Below, in pieces: positions 34,290-45,420 of a stretch of 64,000 bases of DNA. Below the pieces are notes generated by a model that worked only from the letters and a program-made list of their open reading frames with translations, did not search any database and was not told the DNA's origin. Every line of letters starts with the position of its first letter. The stretch's first letter is position 1. This stretch comes from Rhodamnia argentea. Lineage: Eukaryota; Streptophyta; Magnoliopsida; Myrtales; Myrtaceae. The DNA is taken from assembly GCF_020921035.1 (NCBI RefSeq), contig NC_063154.1, positions 15,411,861 through 15,475,860 on the forward strand, read 5' to 3'. Both the position numbers and the translations under genes were made by a program.

Positions 34290-35460
34290 CCAATACCTTT
34301 CCTAACGGAGGTTTCAATTTACCAACTATTATATGAAATTATCAACCTTTGTCTGAGTAACTTACCAGTCTTTCCTCGATTAAATTATTAACTAGTTTTG
34401 TGTTACCAACTCAAGTTGCTTACCAACTTTTTATATGTTTTTTTCTTTTGTAATTACCAACTATATAAATATATTATTTTTATTTGCATTACTCGCCAGC
34501 TCGTGATATTTACTAACTACTTTTTAGTCATTACAAATCTCAATTAGAGTGATTAATAATTTTTCTCTAATTCAATTATTGACTAGTTTTATGTGTCTAA
34601 TTCGTATTTGAGTTAGTTACTAATTTTTCATTTTTTCTATATTAAAAAATTTCTTTTTATTTACCTTAATTTATCAACGTGTGTATAATATTACCTATTT
34701 TTATTTGTGTGATTTACCAACTTTTCTTTGATTAAGTTAGCATCTAATTTTTGGGCTAACAACTCTCGAGCTGCTTATCAAGGTTACTTTTTTTACTCAC
34801 TTTTCTGTTGGGTTATACCATTTTATTTTCCTCACATACCAATTTTTTGAAAAATTGCGAACTCTTTCTAGAAATTTGAGTGATTATCAACTTTTGTTCG
34901 ATTGAGTTACTGATTAGTTATAGGTCACCAATTCTTATTGGAGTTAATGATGACTTTTAGTTGGTTGCCAACTTCTATTATCTTTAACTAAAAAACACGC
35001 GTTTCTTTCTTTTTCCCACTTTTTCACTTTCTTATCAACTCTTAACTTAACAACTATTTAATGAAATTAACATACTTCTTTTTGAGCGACGTAATAAAAT
35101 TTCTTCTTAAATTACCAGTCCTCTTTATTAACTCTCATTGAGTTGCTTACCAAATATTCTTGAGTTTCGCCACTTTAACCTGTCGTATTTACCGACTCTT
35201 TTTAGATTAACTAGTTTTGTGTTACCAATTTCTTATTTGTTAGTTACCAATGCTTATTTTTTCGTTCAATTAATGACTTATTTTGTCTTTGACAAAATGA
35301 GTGTTCTCTTCCCTAACCAAATTATATTTACTTTTCCTTACAAATACCTTAACTGTACCGTATTGTTAAATGAAATTACCAATCTTTATTTGATTGATGT
35401 CCTCACTTTTTTTCCGATTGAGTAGCTCTTGACAACTAAATTATAGTGACGTTTTGTTAT
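34290..35460. repeat. Degenerate TTACCAACT-rich repeat field
   Basis: The sequence is very AT-rich. Degenerate phrases such as 'ttaccaactttt', 'attaactagttttgtgt' and 'gagttacttac' recur every 40-80 bases. No coding frame is convincing. The same style occurs directly at about 39065-39310 and inverted at about 39320-40170, and a piece is copied at 44090-44165. Confidence 0.5.
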
Positions 35461-35754
35461 TAATTGAATAGAACATTACAGATCGACCCCAATCCCTAAA
35501 CAAAAATAATTTGCGCTTGTACTATAGTTTTAAGAACATTTAATAATAATAGGTCCTCATGATTTGTATCTAAGTCGGTCCGGTCATAAATTACTTTGGG
35601 TTTAGCCCAAAATGTTGTCCGGCTTGATCAGGGAAGCATCGAATTACGATTGCTGGGCCCCTGTGAGCCCGACCCTTGTGGATGCCAAACATTTTCCAAT
35701 TGTTAAAGAGCAAGTTTACAACAAACACCAAGAAAAGAACGTGAATTTTCAGCT

Positions 35755-36002
35755 AAGGATCCATTTGTTTCGCGGAAAATTGATGATTTGAAAAAAAAAT
35801 TCTAAAATGATTGTTTGTATCGCTTGGAATAATTAATCGATGAAAGATAACTTTATTATTAACATGAATATATATGTACACACAATGTTCATGGTTGATG
35901 AAAATAATATTCATTCATTCATTTCGGGCAGCGAATGAGTGATCATTTTTAGGAAATTTTTTTTAAATCATTCATTTTTTGCAAAATAAATGCACACAAA
36001 AG
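35755..36002. mobile_element. MITE with long inverted ends
   Basis: The left arm 'ggatccatttgtttcgcgg' pairs with the inverted right arm ('tttgcaaaataaatgcac'). Both arms contain 'atgattt' followed by an A/T run. It is a sister of 42895-43172. The right end abuts the solo LTR that follows. Confidence 0.55.
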
Positions 36003-36004
36003 AA

Positions 36005-37587
36005 TGTTGGGAACATTGCCAATGTGATGATTGTTGAAAAATCCTCAATCTTGTTTTGATGATAACAAAGATAATCAAAAGCTATTAATGTGTGTATTGA
36101 TTGAGTTATATCGGGTGATATGTACACAAGCTGATATGTTGATGTTTGAGGTTAACAAGATATTGGGCATTAAAGATGACTATAAGCTTGAAGGATCTTC
36201 AAATAAGGTGAACATATGGAAGGACCTTGACTCAAGTGAACAAGTCGAGAAGAACGAGGACGTTCGTAATGACTTGGAGATATAAAGATTAGGATAATAG
36301 TAAATGGACCTTGGTAAAGGTGAACAAGCTTTGAATGAGCATATTCGGTAAAGCTTGAAGGACAATGAAGATAAATAGCTTGGTAGAGTCGAAATTGCCA
36401 ATATGCTTGGAAGGATCCGAAGAAAGATCGAGTGTAGCCAATTGTTATCGAAGGAGCAGATTGTTGGCGGATAGCAGTAACCTTTTAAAGATGAGGTACA
36501 AAGATTGTGATGACATCAATGACCTATGTGAGTCCAACGAAGACTAGGTACAAGGATAATGATCTTGACAATGAGGAGAACAAGTTAAAGATAGCGAGAT
36601 GCTCACAATGACTTGGAGGTACCATCGTCAATATATCATCCCGATGGCATCTTTGGATGCTAAGATATTCAAAAGGATTATTGGATAATAGATTACAAGT
36701 CATTCCCATGTTTTTTTCTATAAACAGCACCAACGGAGCCAATGATGAGTTGTGACTATGTTTATGTCGATATCGGGTCTTGATGATGTTTGAACAACAA
36801 GCATGTGCAGGTGTTTATTGGAAAAAGAATATAGCCATTGGCAGGTAAAGATGTGCGGTGGAAAGATCGGGAAGTCCATCAAGGAACAGGAGCATGCGTT
36901 TGTCGGCTTTGTTAAAGTAGTAGTGTCAGAACGGGAGCTGAGCAAGAGTTTCAAAACAGTGTCAAAACAGTAGCTGGTGCGGTTCTAACGGATCTCTAAC
37001 GGCCGGTTTATCTACTCAAGCCTCTCCAACCGGAAGATTGAAGATGGCTATTTAATGGAAGTCCTTCTAGTCTAAAATGATAGAGAGCACAATATAGAAT
37101 GCTAATATTTGCTCTGAGCTAGTTTTCATCTTGCCGTTTGTTTTGTTTTCCAAAAAGATCTTTTCTATCATGATCATTTTGTGCTGTAATCGTGTGAAAG
37201 ATCAAGTGTATAAGAGCAATAGCAGCTGAGACCCGATAGTGTGATCTATCAAGTGAAAGGATAAGTGCTTACTTGTTATAACTTGTTGAGCAAATTACTA
37301 GTGGATTCTAGTCTTATTGTGGCTGCTATTCTTGAGGGTGGATGTAGGCTTGAGGATAAAGCCAAACCACTAGATATTGTTGTGTGCTTTGATTTCTCGT
37401 GATCTTTATACATTTATACACACAATCAGCTCACGATATTTCAAACTTCTGTTGACATGATCTCTACAATGTCTCTGGAAATGTTTGATCCGATGTTTGA
37501 AGTTGAACTTGTTATTCCACAAATGTTTTTCATAGTTCTTTAAACAACCTATTCATCACCCTCTAGGTTGTATTGTTAGTCCCAACA
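36005..37587. mobile_element. Copia-type solo LTR (Sirevirus-like), 1.58 kb
   Basis: It begins TGTTGGG and ends CCCAACA, and the flanks 'aagaa' and 'aagag' suggest an aged 5-bp target duplication. Near its right end is 'attcatcaccctctagg', common at one end of plant Copia LTRs. It is homologous, in the same direction, to 45421-46195, which adjoins a gag on the minus strand. Promoter-like cues point to the + strand ('ctatttaatgg' near 37047), so orientation is left open. Open frames inside it are not genes. Confidence 0.6.
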
Positions 37588-37669
37588 AAGAGAAGTCCAG
37601 CCATGAGAGAAGATGTTGAGGGATTGCTAGATGGCCTGGTTTCTTCAAAAATATTCATTCCACTAGTGG

Positions 37670-38200
37670 TGAGCATAGTTCGGGTTGGTAGGAAATCAAA
37701 CCGGGAATCGAACTTGTGGTCCTAGCTCCCAATTTTAGGGATCGAGGATCGGACCCGATTTGAGCTATCTAATGGATCCGGTCGAAGGTTAAAACAAATG
37801 AGATAGGCATGCCACCTTTATAGCAAGTCGTTCTCTCTTTAGTGTCCCACATCGACTAAGAGACACAATGAGAGAGAATGAATTTCTATAAGTACTTGAC
37901 TCACCCATCCTTTTTGTCAAATTGAGCCATAATGATCCTTTTTGTCATCCACATAGATATGATGTTCAGAAGGATAAATGGAGGAAGCTAAATTAAGTTT
38001 ACGTTTAAATTTAACAAATAAATAAATAAATAAAATATATTTAGTTGGTTCGGGCGGTCTAATTCCCTCTCGGAATTGCGAACCGAACCGATCATGACCA
38101 GTTCCACTTTTGTGGAACCGGGAACCAGACCGAAACTTTCAAGAGATGGACCAACCTGACCGATTCCCCGGTTTGGGTGGTCCGTTAGGCTCAGCCCTCC
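37670..38200. mobile_element. MITE-like element, GGTTCGG family
   Basis: The left end 'gagcatagttcgggttgg' is loosely inverted at the right end ('ccaacctgaccgattccccgg' to 'ggctcagccctcc'). The body carries 'aaccgggaacc' and 'ggttcgggcgg' phrases, plus an insertion-like stretch in the middle. It is non-coding. Confidence 0.5.
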
Positions 38201-38364
38201 ATTCTACTGCTTCAAAGGAGAAGTAATTTCCTAATTGACATGCTTGACTCAATATGTTATAGTTGGTATGGTTCTTGGAGAGGCAACAAGTAATTGGAGA
38301 GAAGTATGTTAGAGCTAAATAATCCCATGGGACACTCCCATGCAATAGCATATGAGAAAAGTCC

Positions 38365-38530
38365 AATAGATGTTGGACTCGCAGGAACATGTTCTATGTC
38401 AATTTTGCAATTGAAAAATTATCCTACATGACCAATGGAGTCGCGACAAAGTTTGTTGGCATGACAGGAGGTCTCTAGATCCTCCAACCATCTCTGACAT
38501 TATTCTTGGTGAATGAGACAAAGCACGGCT
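38365..38530. repeat. Copy of the 600-740 spacer block
   Basis: 'gttggactcgcaggaacatg' and 'caaagtttgttggcatgaca' align with 600-740 and 21490-21640. A shorter copy lies at 43975-44080. Its origin is unknown; it travels with BAHD upstream regions. Confidence 0.55.
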
Positions 38531-38834
38531 TCTTCATTTTGAGGCTGGTCAACGAAGGATCCTGCATCTCAAATAAAAAGGAAAATTGACAGGATTTTAC
38601 ATCTTTCTGGTACATGAACTTCGAGGGCTTGAATGATTTATGCAATAATAATGATGTCTAGCTTTACTGGAACATCCTAAGCTTTGTCAACTCATTGCTT
38701 TACCTCAAGGGGAGAGAAACTATTGCACTAATTATTCATGAGGAAAGTTAACTATGTTTAGCTTACGTCCGTGAAATGAGTAAATTTAACTAATACTTAC
38801 CAACATCCGCGAAATTTAAAGATGTTGTCACATC

Positions 38835-39062
38835 TAGACATGATATTATCGTAAACTTATTCTTCATTATAGTTATGTCCATTGATGAAGAGTCTTGCAA
38901 AAATCTACAAATATCATCAACTTTTGTAAACTTAAAGAACCAATGATGAGAACACATGCTTACCAACTTTATTGACACTTTGTAAGTCTTATTTATCACG
39001 AGTAATTGAAAATTGAAGAATGAAATAAAGAGCAAGAAGTTGATCAAACCCTCAGCTCCAAC
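38835..39062 (+). pseudogene. BAHD acyltransferase stub A4 (upstream region and first codons)
   Basis: About 38835-38950 matches 2030-2150, upstream of A1. About 38990-39062 matches the A1 leader and first coding bases, with 42 identical bases from 39021 ('tgaaataaagagcaag...ctccaac'). The start codon region is altered ('gaagaatgaaataaag'), so the frame is lost. Homology stops at 39062, where TTACCAACT-type repeat sequence begins. This is the remains of a further subfamily A gene destroyed after about 15 codons. Confidence 0.75.
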
Positions 39063-40170
39063 TATTCTATTATGCCCCACTTTTATTTGCCTTAGTTACC
39101 AACCCTTTTTACTATTAACTTACCAATTAGTTTTGCTTTACTCACCCTTAGTCACCAATGTTTATTTATTTTTTCTTTAAATAAATGACTTCTCTTCTCT
39201 TTATTCAACTTTTATTGAGCTTTCTCACAAAAGCCTTAGACGTACCGACTATCATATGACATTATCAATCTTTAATTATGCTGTTTACCCATTTTTTCCC
39301 CGACTAAGTAGCCCAATTGAAAAGTTGGTTAAAAAAAAAATTAAACGTCGGTAGCTAACTCAAATTAGAGTTAATAATCCAAAACTCGTTGATAACTTAA
39401 TGGAAGAATTAAAAGATCACTTACATGAAGAACAATCTCTTAAATTGAACTTAAGTAATTTCATATAAGAGTGAGTAAACTTAAGGCGTAGTTAAGAAGG
39501 TTAAATAAAAGTTTATAAAAAAAAGGAAGAATAAGCTTACTAAGTATGTAAAGCAATTGTTGTTAGCAAAAACTAGGGGACAACTAATAAGAAAAAAGTT
39601 ACTAAAGGATGGTAATTTCTAAAATGCTAGTAAATTGATAAAGTGTTGCTAAAAAGTGCAAATGAATTTTTTTCAACAAAAAAGAAAGTTGGCAAACAAA
39701 AAAAAAAAATCACATAAATATGGATAAGTAACTCAAATAACAGTTGTATCCCAACCCAATGTTGTAATTTCATGGGAAAAACTTTGATGAGTTACGCTAA
39801 GTTAGGTTGTTAACCTCTAAAACTAGTTAGTAAATGCAAGAGCCTTATGCCTTTAAAGGCAGCTCTTACTTCTTGTGTTTTTCTCTTCTCGGCCTAAGGG
39901 GTCATTTGTTTCCTTGACTTCACTGAAACGTTATACGGATGTAACCCTTTAGGAGTAATTCATCTAATTGGTTAGATCAAATTCTCCATGCTTTCATTAG
40001 ATGAATGTTTGTAATTCGATGGAAAAGTTGGTAAACTAAAGAACAATTGAGTGTTGATAAACAAACCAAATAAGAGTTAGTAACCTAAAAGTTAGCACAT
40101 TTAAATTATTAGTAAGTTATGTAAATGAAAGCTGATAAGTTAGTACAAGAATATTGAAAAAGTGTTGGTA
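39063..40170. repeat. TTACCAACT repeat field, direct then inverted
   Basis: The first about 250 bases read like 34290-35460 on the + strand. From about 39320 the complementary phrases prevail ('gttggtaaa', 'aaagttgg', 'agttactaa'), so the two parts face each other. This may be a decayed fold-back type element. No gene is seen. Confidence 0.45.
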
Positions 40171-40378
40171 ATAACATAAAAATGTTCCACAGCTTTTTTT
40201 TTTTTTTGATAAAAAAAAATGTTCCACGGTTACTATAAGGTTCCTTTGGAAAAAAAGTTGACGGACATTTTGTTTAACAATAGCTTTTTGACACTAACCA
40301 ATACGTATTGGACACGGTACAAGAGTGTTCCGTATACTAGAGATACCTAAATAAATAAATCGGCTATATTCCGCTTGG

Positions 40379-40547
40379 AAAATTCTTCTCTAATAGTACT
40401 GTTGGGGACGGTGCAATCTCAACTATAGATCCACATACCATCCTTGCGTGTTTTGCATAAAGCACTCATTGATTGGGAAATCGTGTGGTCAGAAATAACT
40501 AACAACTGATAATCTTGTTAGACTGTCAGGCTAGTAGCTTCCATTCC
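40379..40547. promoter_or_regulatory. Conserved distal upstream block of B1
   Basis: It aligns with 1741-1885 and 59958-60120, sharing 'aaagcactcattgattg' and 'cttgtta' phrases. It lies about 220-390 bp before the B1 start. It may be an ancestral upstream segment of the BAHD unit or an old repeat. No protein is encoded. Confidence 0.45.
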
Positions 40548-40608
40548 GTATTGGTCAGGTGAATTTATATGTCAATTTGTTCGACCAATCTAAATACACA
40601 TAGCCCTA

Positions 40609-40677
40609 TTACAAGATTTAAAATATTGTCTAAGGAATCTATAAAACAAGTGATCCTCATACATAGGACAGATCTAA
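40609..40677 (+). promoter_or_regulatory. Core promoter of B1
   Basis: About 70 bases are nearly identical to 48641-48709 ahead of B2. They include the TATA box 'tataaaac' at 40640-40647, about 125 bp before the start codon in both genes. Confidence 0.5.
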
Positions 40678-40764
40678 GTATATGCCTTCTGAGATATTCC
40701 TCCTTCGACCATATTATTTCCATTACGAAGTACTTCTAGACATATCCTGAGAAGCAATCCAAGA

Positions 40765-42075
40765 ATGAAGGTGGAAGTACAGTGGAAGAAGGTGGTGAAG
40801 CCGTCGGTGCCTACGCCTCATCACCGGCAAATACTAAAGCTGTCTTCAATTGATGAGCTTCAAGTGCCAAATTACGTTGGCATCATCTCCTACTATAGAG
40901 ATAAAGCTGAGAATTCAGGAGTTGATATTCCTGAAAGGCTTCACCGGATGGAGGAGTCCCTTTCGGAAACTCTGACAATCTTTTATCCTATGGCAGGGAG
41001 ATATATCGAAGACGGCGGTTGCTTCATCGACTGTAATGACCATGGAGTCGAGTTTGTTGATGCCAAAGTGGATGCCCAGATTGATGAGATTGTCCATGGA
41101 GAGCCTGATTTGGATTTGCTCGATCGTTTGTCAAAATTCCCGACTGAAGTGGTGGGAGTGAACGTGCTTGAGTGCGGCGGATTAGTTATCGGCCTGCGTA
41201 TTTCGCATAAGATTGGCGATATGTACACCATGGCCATGTTCATGAATTCGTGGGCCACCGCGTGTCAGGGAAACATGCACGAGATAGTTCGCCCAAGTTT
41301 CGAGCTATCGTCTATATTCACATTGAAGGAGTCATCACGCGGAACCTGGCCCGAACCCTGTATTCGCGATGAGAAATTCTTCATGCACAGGTTCAGGTTT
41401 GACGGTAAGGCTATATCCAAACTGAAATCCTTAGCTACAGCTGATATGACGGATTCACCTGCTAATCGTTTGCAGCCTTCGAGGGTAGAGGTTGTCTCAG
41501 CACTAATAGCCAGGGCTCTCGTCAATATTGATCGAAGCAAACATGGCAAACTAAGGTCTTTCGTCGTTTGCATGACGATGAACTTGCGCGAGAAGATTGG
41601 TCTCACAGTACCTGCTAATTCTTGTGGCAACCTCTATACCGTGATTGCCGTTCAACTCAGAAGAGCCATAGCTGATGACAGCAACTTGGTGTTCAAAGAA
41701 GCGGTGAGTACGATAAGCGAAATGGTACGCAACTCCAGAGCAAGATATGCAAGACTAGTAGAAGGAGAGGAGCTCTCTACCATGGTGAAGGATTCTACGA
41801 TGGATTTCATGAAATTGGTGTTCACTAGTGAGGAGAATTTAATTCCATTTAGTAGCTGGTGCCGGTTCGGGCTACACAAGAACGACTTCGGCTGGGGACG
41901 GCCTGCTCTAGTCGGCCCCGCAGCAGCAAATTTCAGGTCGATTTTCCTCATCGACGACGAAGACAAAGGAGGAATCGATGCGTGGGTGACCCTCAAGGAA
42001 GATGAGATGATTCTTTTCAAACAAGATCCGGAGATCCAAGCATTCACTTCCCAGTCGGAGATAGATGTTGCCTAA
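40765..42075 (+). CDS. BAHD acyltransferase, vinorine synthase-like (B1)
   Basis: This is an intronless 436-residue open frame with the clade III N-terminus ('KPSVPTP'). It would move an acyl group from CoA to a specialised metabolite in the cytosol. The HXXXD motif is HKIGD at 148-152; the Gly before the Asp is unusual compared with HKIAD in B2. DFGWG is intact at 374-378. Compared with B2, about seven residues ('NPLVVIQA' region) are missing near residue 131, in the conserved stretch just before 'CGGLVIG'. This stretch normally forms a core strand beside the catalytic His, so activity is doubtful even though the frame is open. The start matches B2, with a shared leader and TATA. It may be a functional enzyme or a newly damaged copy. 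Confidence 0.85.
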   Translation: MKVEVQWKKVVKPSVPTPHHRQILKLSSIDELQVPNYVGIISYYRDKAENSGVDIPERLHRMEESLSETLTIFYPMAGRYIEDGGCFIDCNDHGVEFVDAKVDAQIDEIVHGEPDLDLLDRLSKFPTEVVGVNVLECGGLVIGLRISHKIGDMYTMAMFMNSWATACQGNMHEIVRPSFELSSIFTLKESSRGTWPEPCIRDEKFFMHRFRFDGKAISKLKSLATADMTDSPANRLQPSRVEVVSALIARALVNIDRSKHGKLRSFVVCMTMNLREKIGLTVPANSCGNLYTVIAVQLRRAIADDSNLVFKEAVSTISEMVRNSRARYARLVEGEELSTMVKDSTMDFMKLVFTSEENLIPFSSWCRFGLHKNDFGWGRPALVGPAAANFRSIFLIDDEDKGGIDAWVTLKEDEMILFKQDPEIQAFTSQSEIDVA

Positions 42076-42894
42076 ACTATTATGTCATTTGCATACAATT
42101 GTCTTTTAGGAATTCCGTAGATGGTGCAAACCAAAATGATGAATTGAGGTCTTAATAGTAGAGTATGCACCGCTAGTTTAAACGAGATTTTTCACGAATG
42201 TCCTCACTAGTTATATTTACATGATTTTGTTGGGTTTCTTCATGAATTTTTTGTTCTTGTGGGAGGGAGTTCGTACATTAAGTTTAGCAACATAATGTCC
42301 ATATGCGACAATTGCAACAAGGAATCAAAACCATGCAAGAGAAGCTCCTGTTAATGCCTGCGGAGTCCCCATCCTCCTCACCCTATTGGAAGAAAATGTT
42401 GCTGAATTGTTTCACTATTACGCATTATTTGACCCAAAAAAAAAAAAAAAAAATAGGGGGGCAGAAAATCAAATTACATTTTTTAAAAAAGAAAGCGAAA
42501 GACAAAGAAGTAAGACAAAGAAGTCGGCAAGGATCTTATATGCATCAAAAGTTGTCTCCGAAAAAGACAGAATTGCTCAACTTTTAGACCAACAATTAGA
42601 ATATGTCGACACTACATACAAATTGATGGCCGCGAGAATCTTGTTCTTCGCTTCATAGCGACTGAGGATGGAATCTCTTGCAAGAGAATTTGTCGAATAA
42701 TGCGAGAGGTACCGATTTTACTTCCTCTTTGGCCTAGAAAATATAATGGCTAAGATATGGACAACTAATTACTAAATGGTAGTTAAAATGACTGATACAA
42801 GCGGGCACAATGAGCATTCCTATAAGAAGTTGTAGTGCGAGTTAAATACAAATTGGCAAGTATGTGTGAAACAAATAGTAAAAGGATATAATAT
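42076..42894. other. Spacer downstream of B1
   Basis: This stretch is AT-rich with a 17-base A run near 42437. The open frames at 42303-42658 are low-complexity and match nothing recognised. Confidence 0.35.
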
Positions 42895-43172
42895 TTTTAA
42901 GGATACGTTTGTTTTGCGAAAAATAAATGATTTAAAAAATATTTTCCTAAAAATTCAGAAAATATTTTTCTAAAAATGATAACTTATATCGCTTGAGATA
43001 ATTACTCGATAGAGCATATTTTCATCATCGACAATAATTTATATTTAGACAGTTTGGTTGGTGATGAACATACTTTTTTTCCATTCATTTTTATAAGTGA
43101 TTCAAACGATTATCTTTTTGGAAATGTTTTTCCAAATTTTTTCATCTTTCGGGAAACAAAGCCAACGTAAAA
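42895..43172. mobile_element. MITE with ~45-bp inverted ends
   Basis: The left arm 'gtttgttttgcgaaaaataa' pairs with the inverted right arm ending 'cgggaaacaaagcc'. A related copy is at 35755-36002, with partial copies near 2148-2260 and 50365-50460. It is non-coding. Confidence 0.6.
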
Positions 43173-44100
43173 TACATGCATAAATAAAGGCCTATTTATA
43201 TTTAGAGCACATAATTCCATAAGATATCTTCAGAATTAGGAATGATGACATTATAGATAGACTATCATCTAGAAATAGCAATAAAATGATCGAATTCCTA
43301 AATCAAGCTACTTTTGTTTCATTTCAGAGTCCCTTTTTTTTAATTTTGATTTCTCCATTTCGGCAAGCCAAGTGAGAACCGCATCGAACTTGAAGACTTG
43401 ATTGTAGAAAGATAATTAAGGATCCATCTGCATAAATAACAAAAAATTAGAGGAGTAAATCTTGGACATGCAGTTCAACTAAGTCCGAAAACTTTGTAAT
43501 TGTACAAATCACTGCCCAAATAACTTAATAAGAAGTTTCACCAGGGGCGTCTGGATACTCAAATTTTTATTCTTAATCCTCAAGTGGATTGACGTTGAGT
43601 ACTACTATAAAACATTCGGTATGCCATATAATCTGACGACACATCATCATAATTTAAGTACAAAAATACCACAACACGTGGCAACATGTTTTATGTTACT
43701 AAGAATATAGTTGGAGTTAAATTGGTAAGTGTTGTATCAAAACAAGTTACAAAGACAAATGGATGTCCTCAAAATTTTCCGACTGCCACTGAAATAAGGA
43801 ACAAGAAGCGAGATGACCCAGATTATGTCCAGTCATTCACGACGGTTAATTCAGTCTTAAATCTTGTGCTAATTTAGTACTAAACTTGCACCAACGAGGT
43901 TTGATCATCTTTTGTCTTTCACATCAAGGCAGGAAGATGTTATGTGTCAATTTCTAAATGAAAAGTTGATCAAAATGACCATTGGAGTTACGACAACTTT
44001 GTTGGCGTGAAAGGCCGTCTCTAGATCCTTGAAGCATCGCTAACGTTATTATCTGTGAATAAGACAAACCAGGCGTCTTCACTTTCGGTAGCTAACTCAA
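43173..44100. other. Spacer with copies of other local sequences
   Basis: About 43388-43470 matches 47968-48063 ('gattgtagaaagataattaa' type), linking the region after B1 with the region before B2. About 43975-44080 is a short copy of the 600-740 block. From about 44090 a piece of the inverted TTACCAACT field (39350-39430) is repeated. No gene is seen. Confidence 0.45.
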
Positions 44101-44107
44101 ATTAGAT

Positions 44108-45361
44108 TTAATAATCCAAAACTTGTTGATAAGTTAATTGAAGAATTAAAAGATCACTTAAATCAAGAAAAATCTTCAAGGCATTTTCATGTTCCACAAA
44201 TAACTTTTCATAAAGAACTTCATTGTCGAGAATAGGATCTAAGCAAATCATCATATCTTCTTCAAATTGAATGTCCATTACTAAAAAAAGACTTGGTTGC
44301 TCTTGAATCTCATCACTGCTCGAGTCACACTTTGTGTCATTCCACGTCTTGCCCTTCAGAGCTTTCTTATTCTTTTCAAATTTTTCTTTCATTTTCTTGA
44401 AAAAAAGACAATCGAGTTTTATGTGACCTTGTTTTCTACACTCAAAATATATTATTTCTTGATCTTTATTGTCTTCTCTGTTCTTGTATAGATTCCTTTC
44501 TTTGGATTTTCTTGTTTGCTTCTTCCCCTTGAATTTTCTTCTCTTTCTCACAAGGTTTTGAAATCTCTTGGTCAACAACCTCATCTCCTCGTCGTATTCA
44601 TCTTCACATGATGATTTGAGTTATCTGCACCATGAACGCCAGTTTTCAAAGTAATAGACTTGTAAGCCATTAGAATTCCAATGAGTTCATCGAAGATAAG
44701 AGGTTTGACTCTTTGTGTTTTCGAAGAGATGTCTTTACGTTGTTCCATTCTTTTGTAAGGCTTTGAAGGATTTTGTTCACTCTCTCTTATGGAGTATAGG
44801 TCTTCCCTTGATATGTGAGGTCATTGATGATATCAGTGAATCTATTGAGCTTTTTTTTTTGGGGGGGTCAAAATCTGTTGAGCTTATCAGCAACGGTTTC
44901 ATCCAATTTCTTCTTGAATGACTCCTATCTTCCTACGAGAATGTTTGTCTTGATTTCCTTGAGCCTATCAGTCCATTCAAAGATCGTCTGCGCTGTATGT
45001 TTCACAAGAAGAAATGCGATTATATTCAACAGGAGATAAAGCACAATATAATGAATATAAAGATTTAGCATCAACTGCTTCTCATTTTGCTAGATCTTGA
45101 GGAGTGCTGATGGGTTTGAGGAATCGGTGCAGTTCTTCTTTTGTTTGAGTCTCCTGATTCCCCAATCACAATTGTGACTGAAGTTCTACTAGGTGTTGGA
45201 GCATTCACACCATTTTGGATGACTTCCCGTATTAGAGGATCTGTGGATTGACAAAAGCTTTCATCTTGTTATTCTAGGTATCTTAGTCCTTTCCATCAAA
45301 GTGGGGAAGTCTCATGTTGCTTTGTCCTTTGAAAACACTTGGTCCAAGCTTGCTAGCCATA
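44108..45361 (-). pseudogene. Sirevirus-like Copia gag, decayed
   Basis: On the minus strand the frame opens near 45361 with 'MASKLG', then 'GQSN', 'FDGKD' and 'NNKMKAF', the usual N-terminus of Sirevirus-type gag. Two TAG/TAA changes interrupt that segment. A 158-codon open part at 44108-44584 holds a CCHC zinc knuckle whose first Cys is Tyr ('YFECRKQGHIKLDC'). The intact motif would bind the element's RNA in the particle. No protease or polymerase follows. The gene is dead. Confidence 0.7.
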
Positions 45362-45402
45362 ATAGATCGTTAACTCAAAAATAAACACTTCAAAATAATG
45401 AG

Positions 45403-45420
45403 TACCAAGCTCTGATATTT
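45403..45420 (-). other. Primer-binding site of the Sirevirus-like remnant
   Basis: On the minus strand 'atatcagagcttggtact' follows an LTR-like CCCAACA end and precedes the gag. It resembles the initiator-Met tRNA primer-binding site of Copia elements. Confidence 0.6.
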
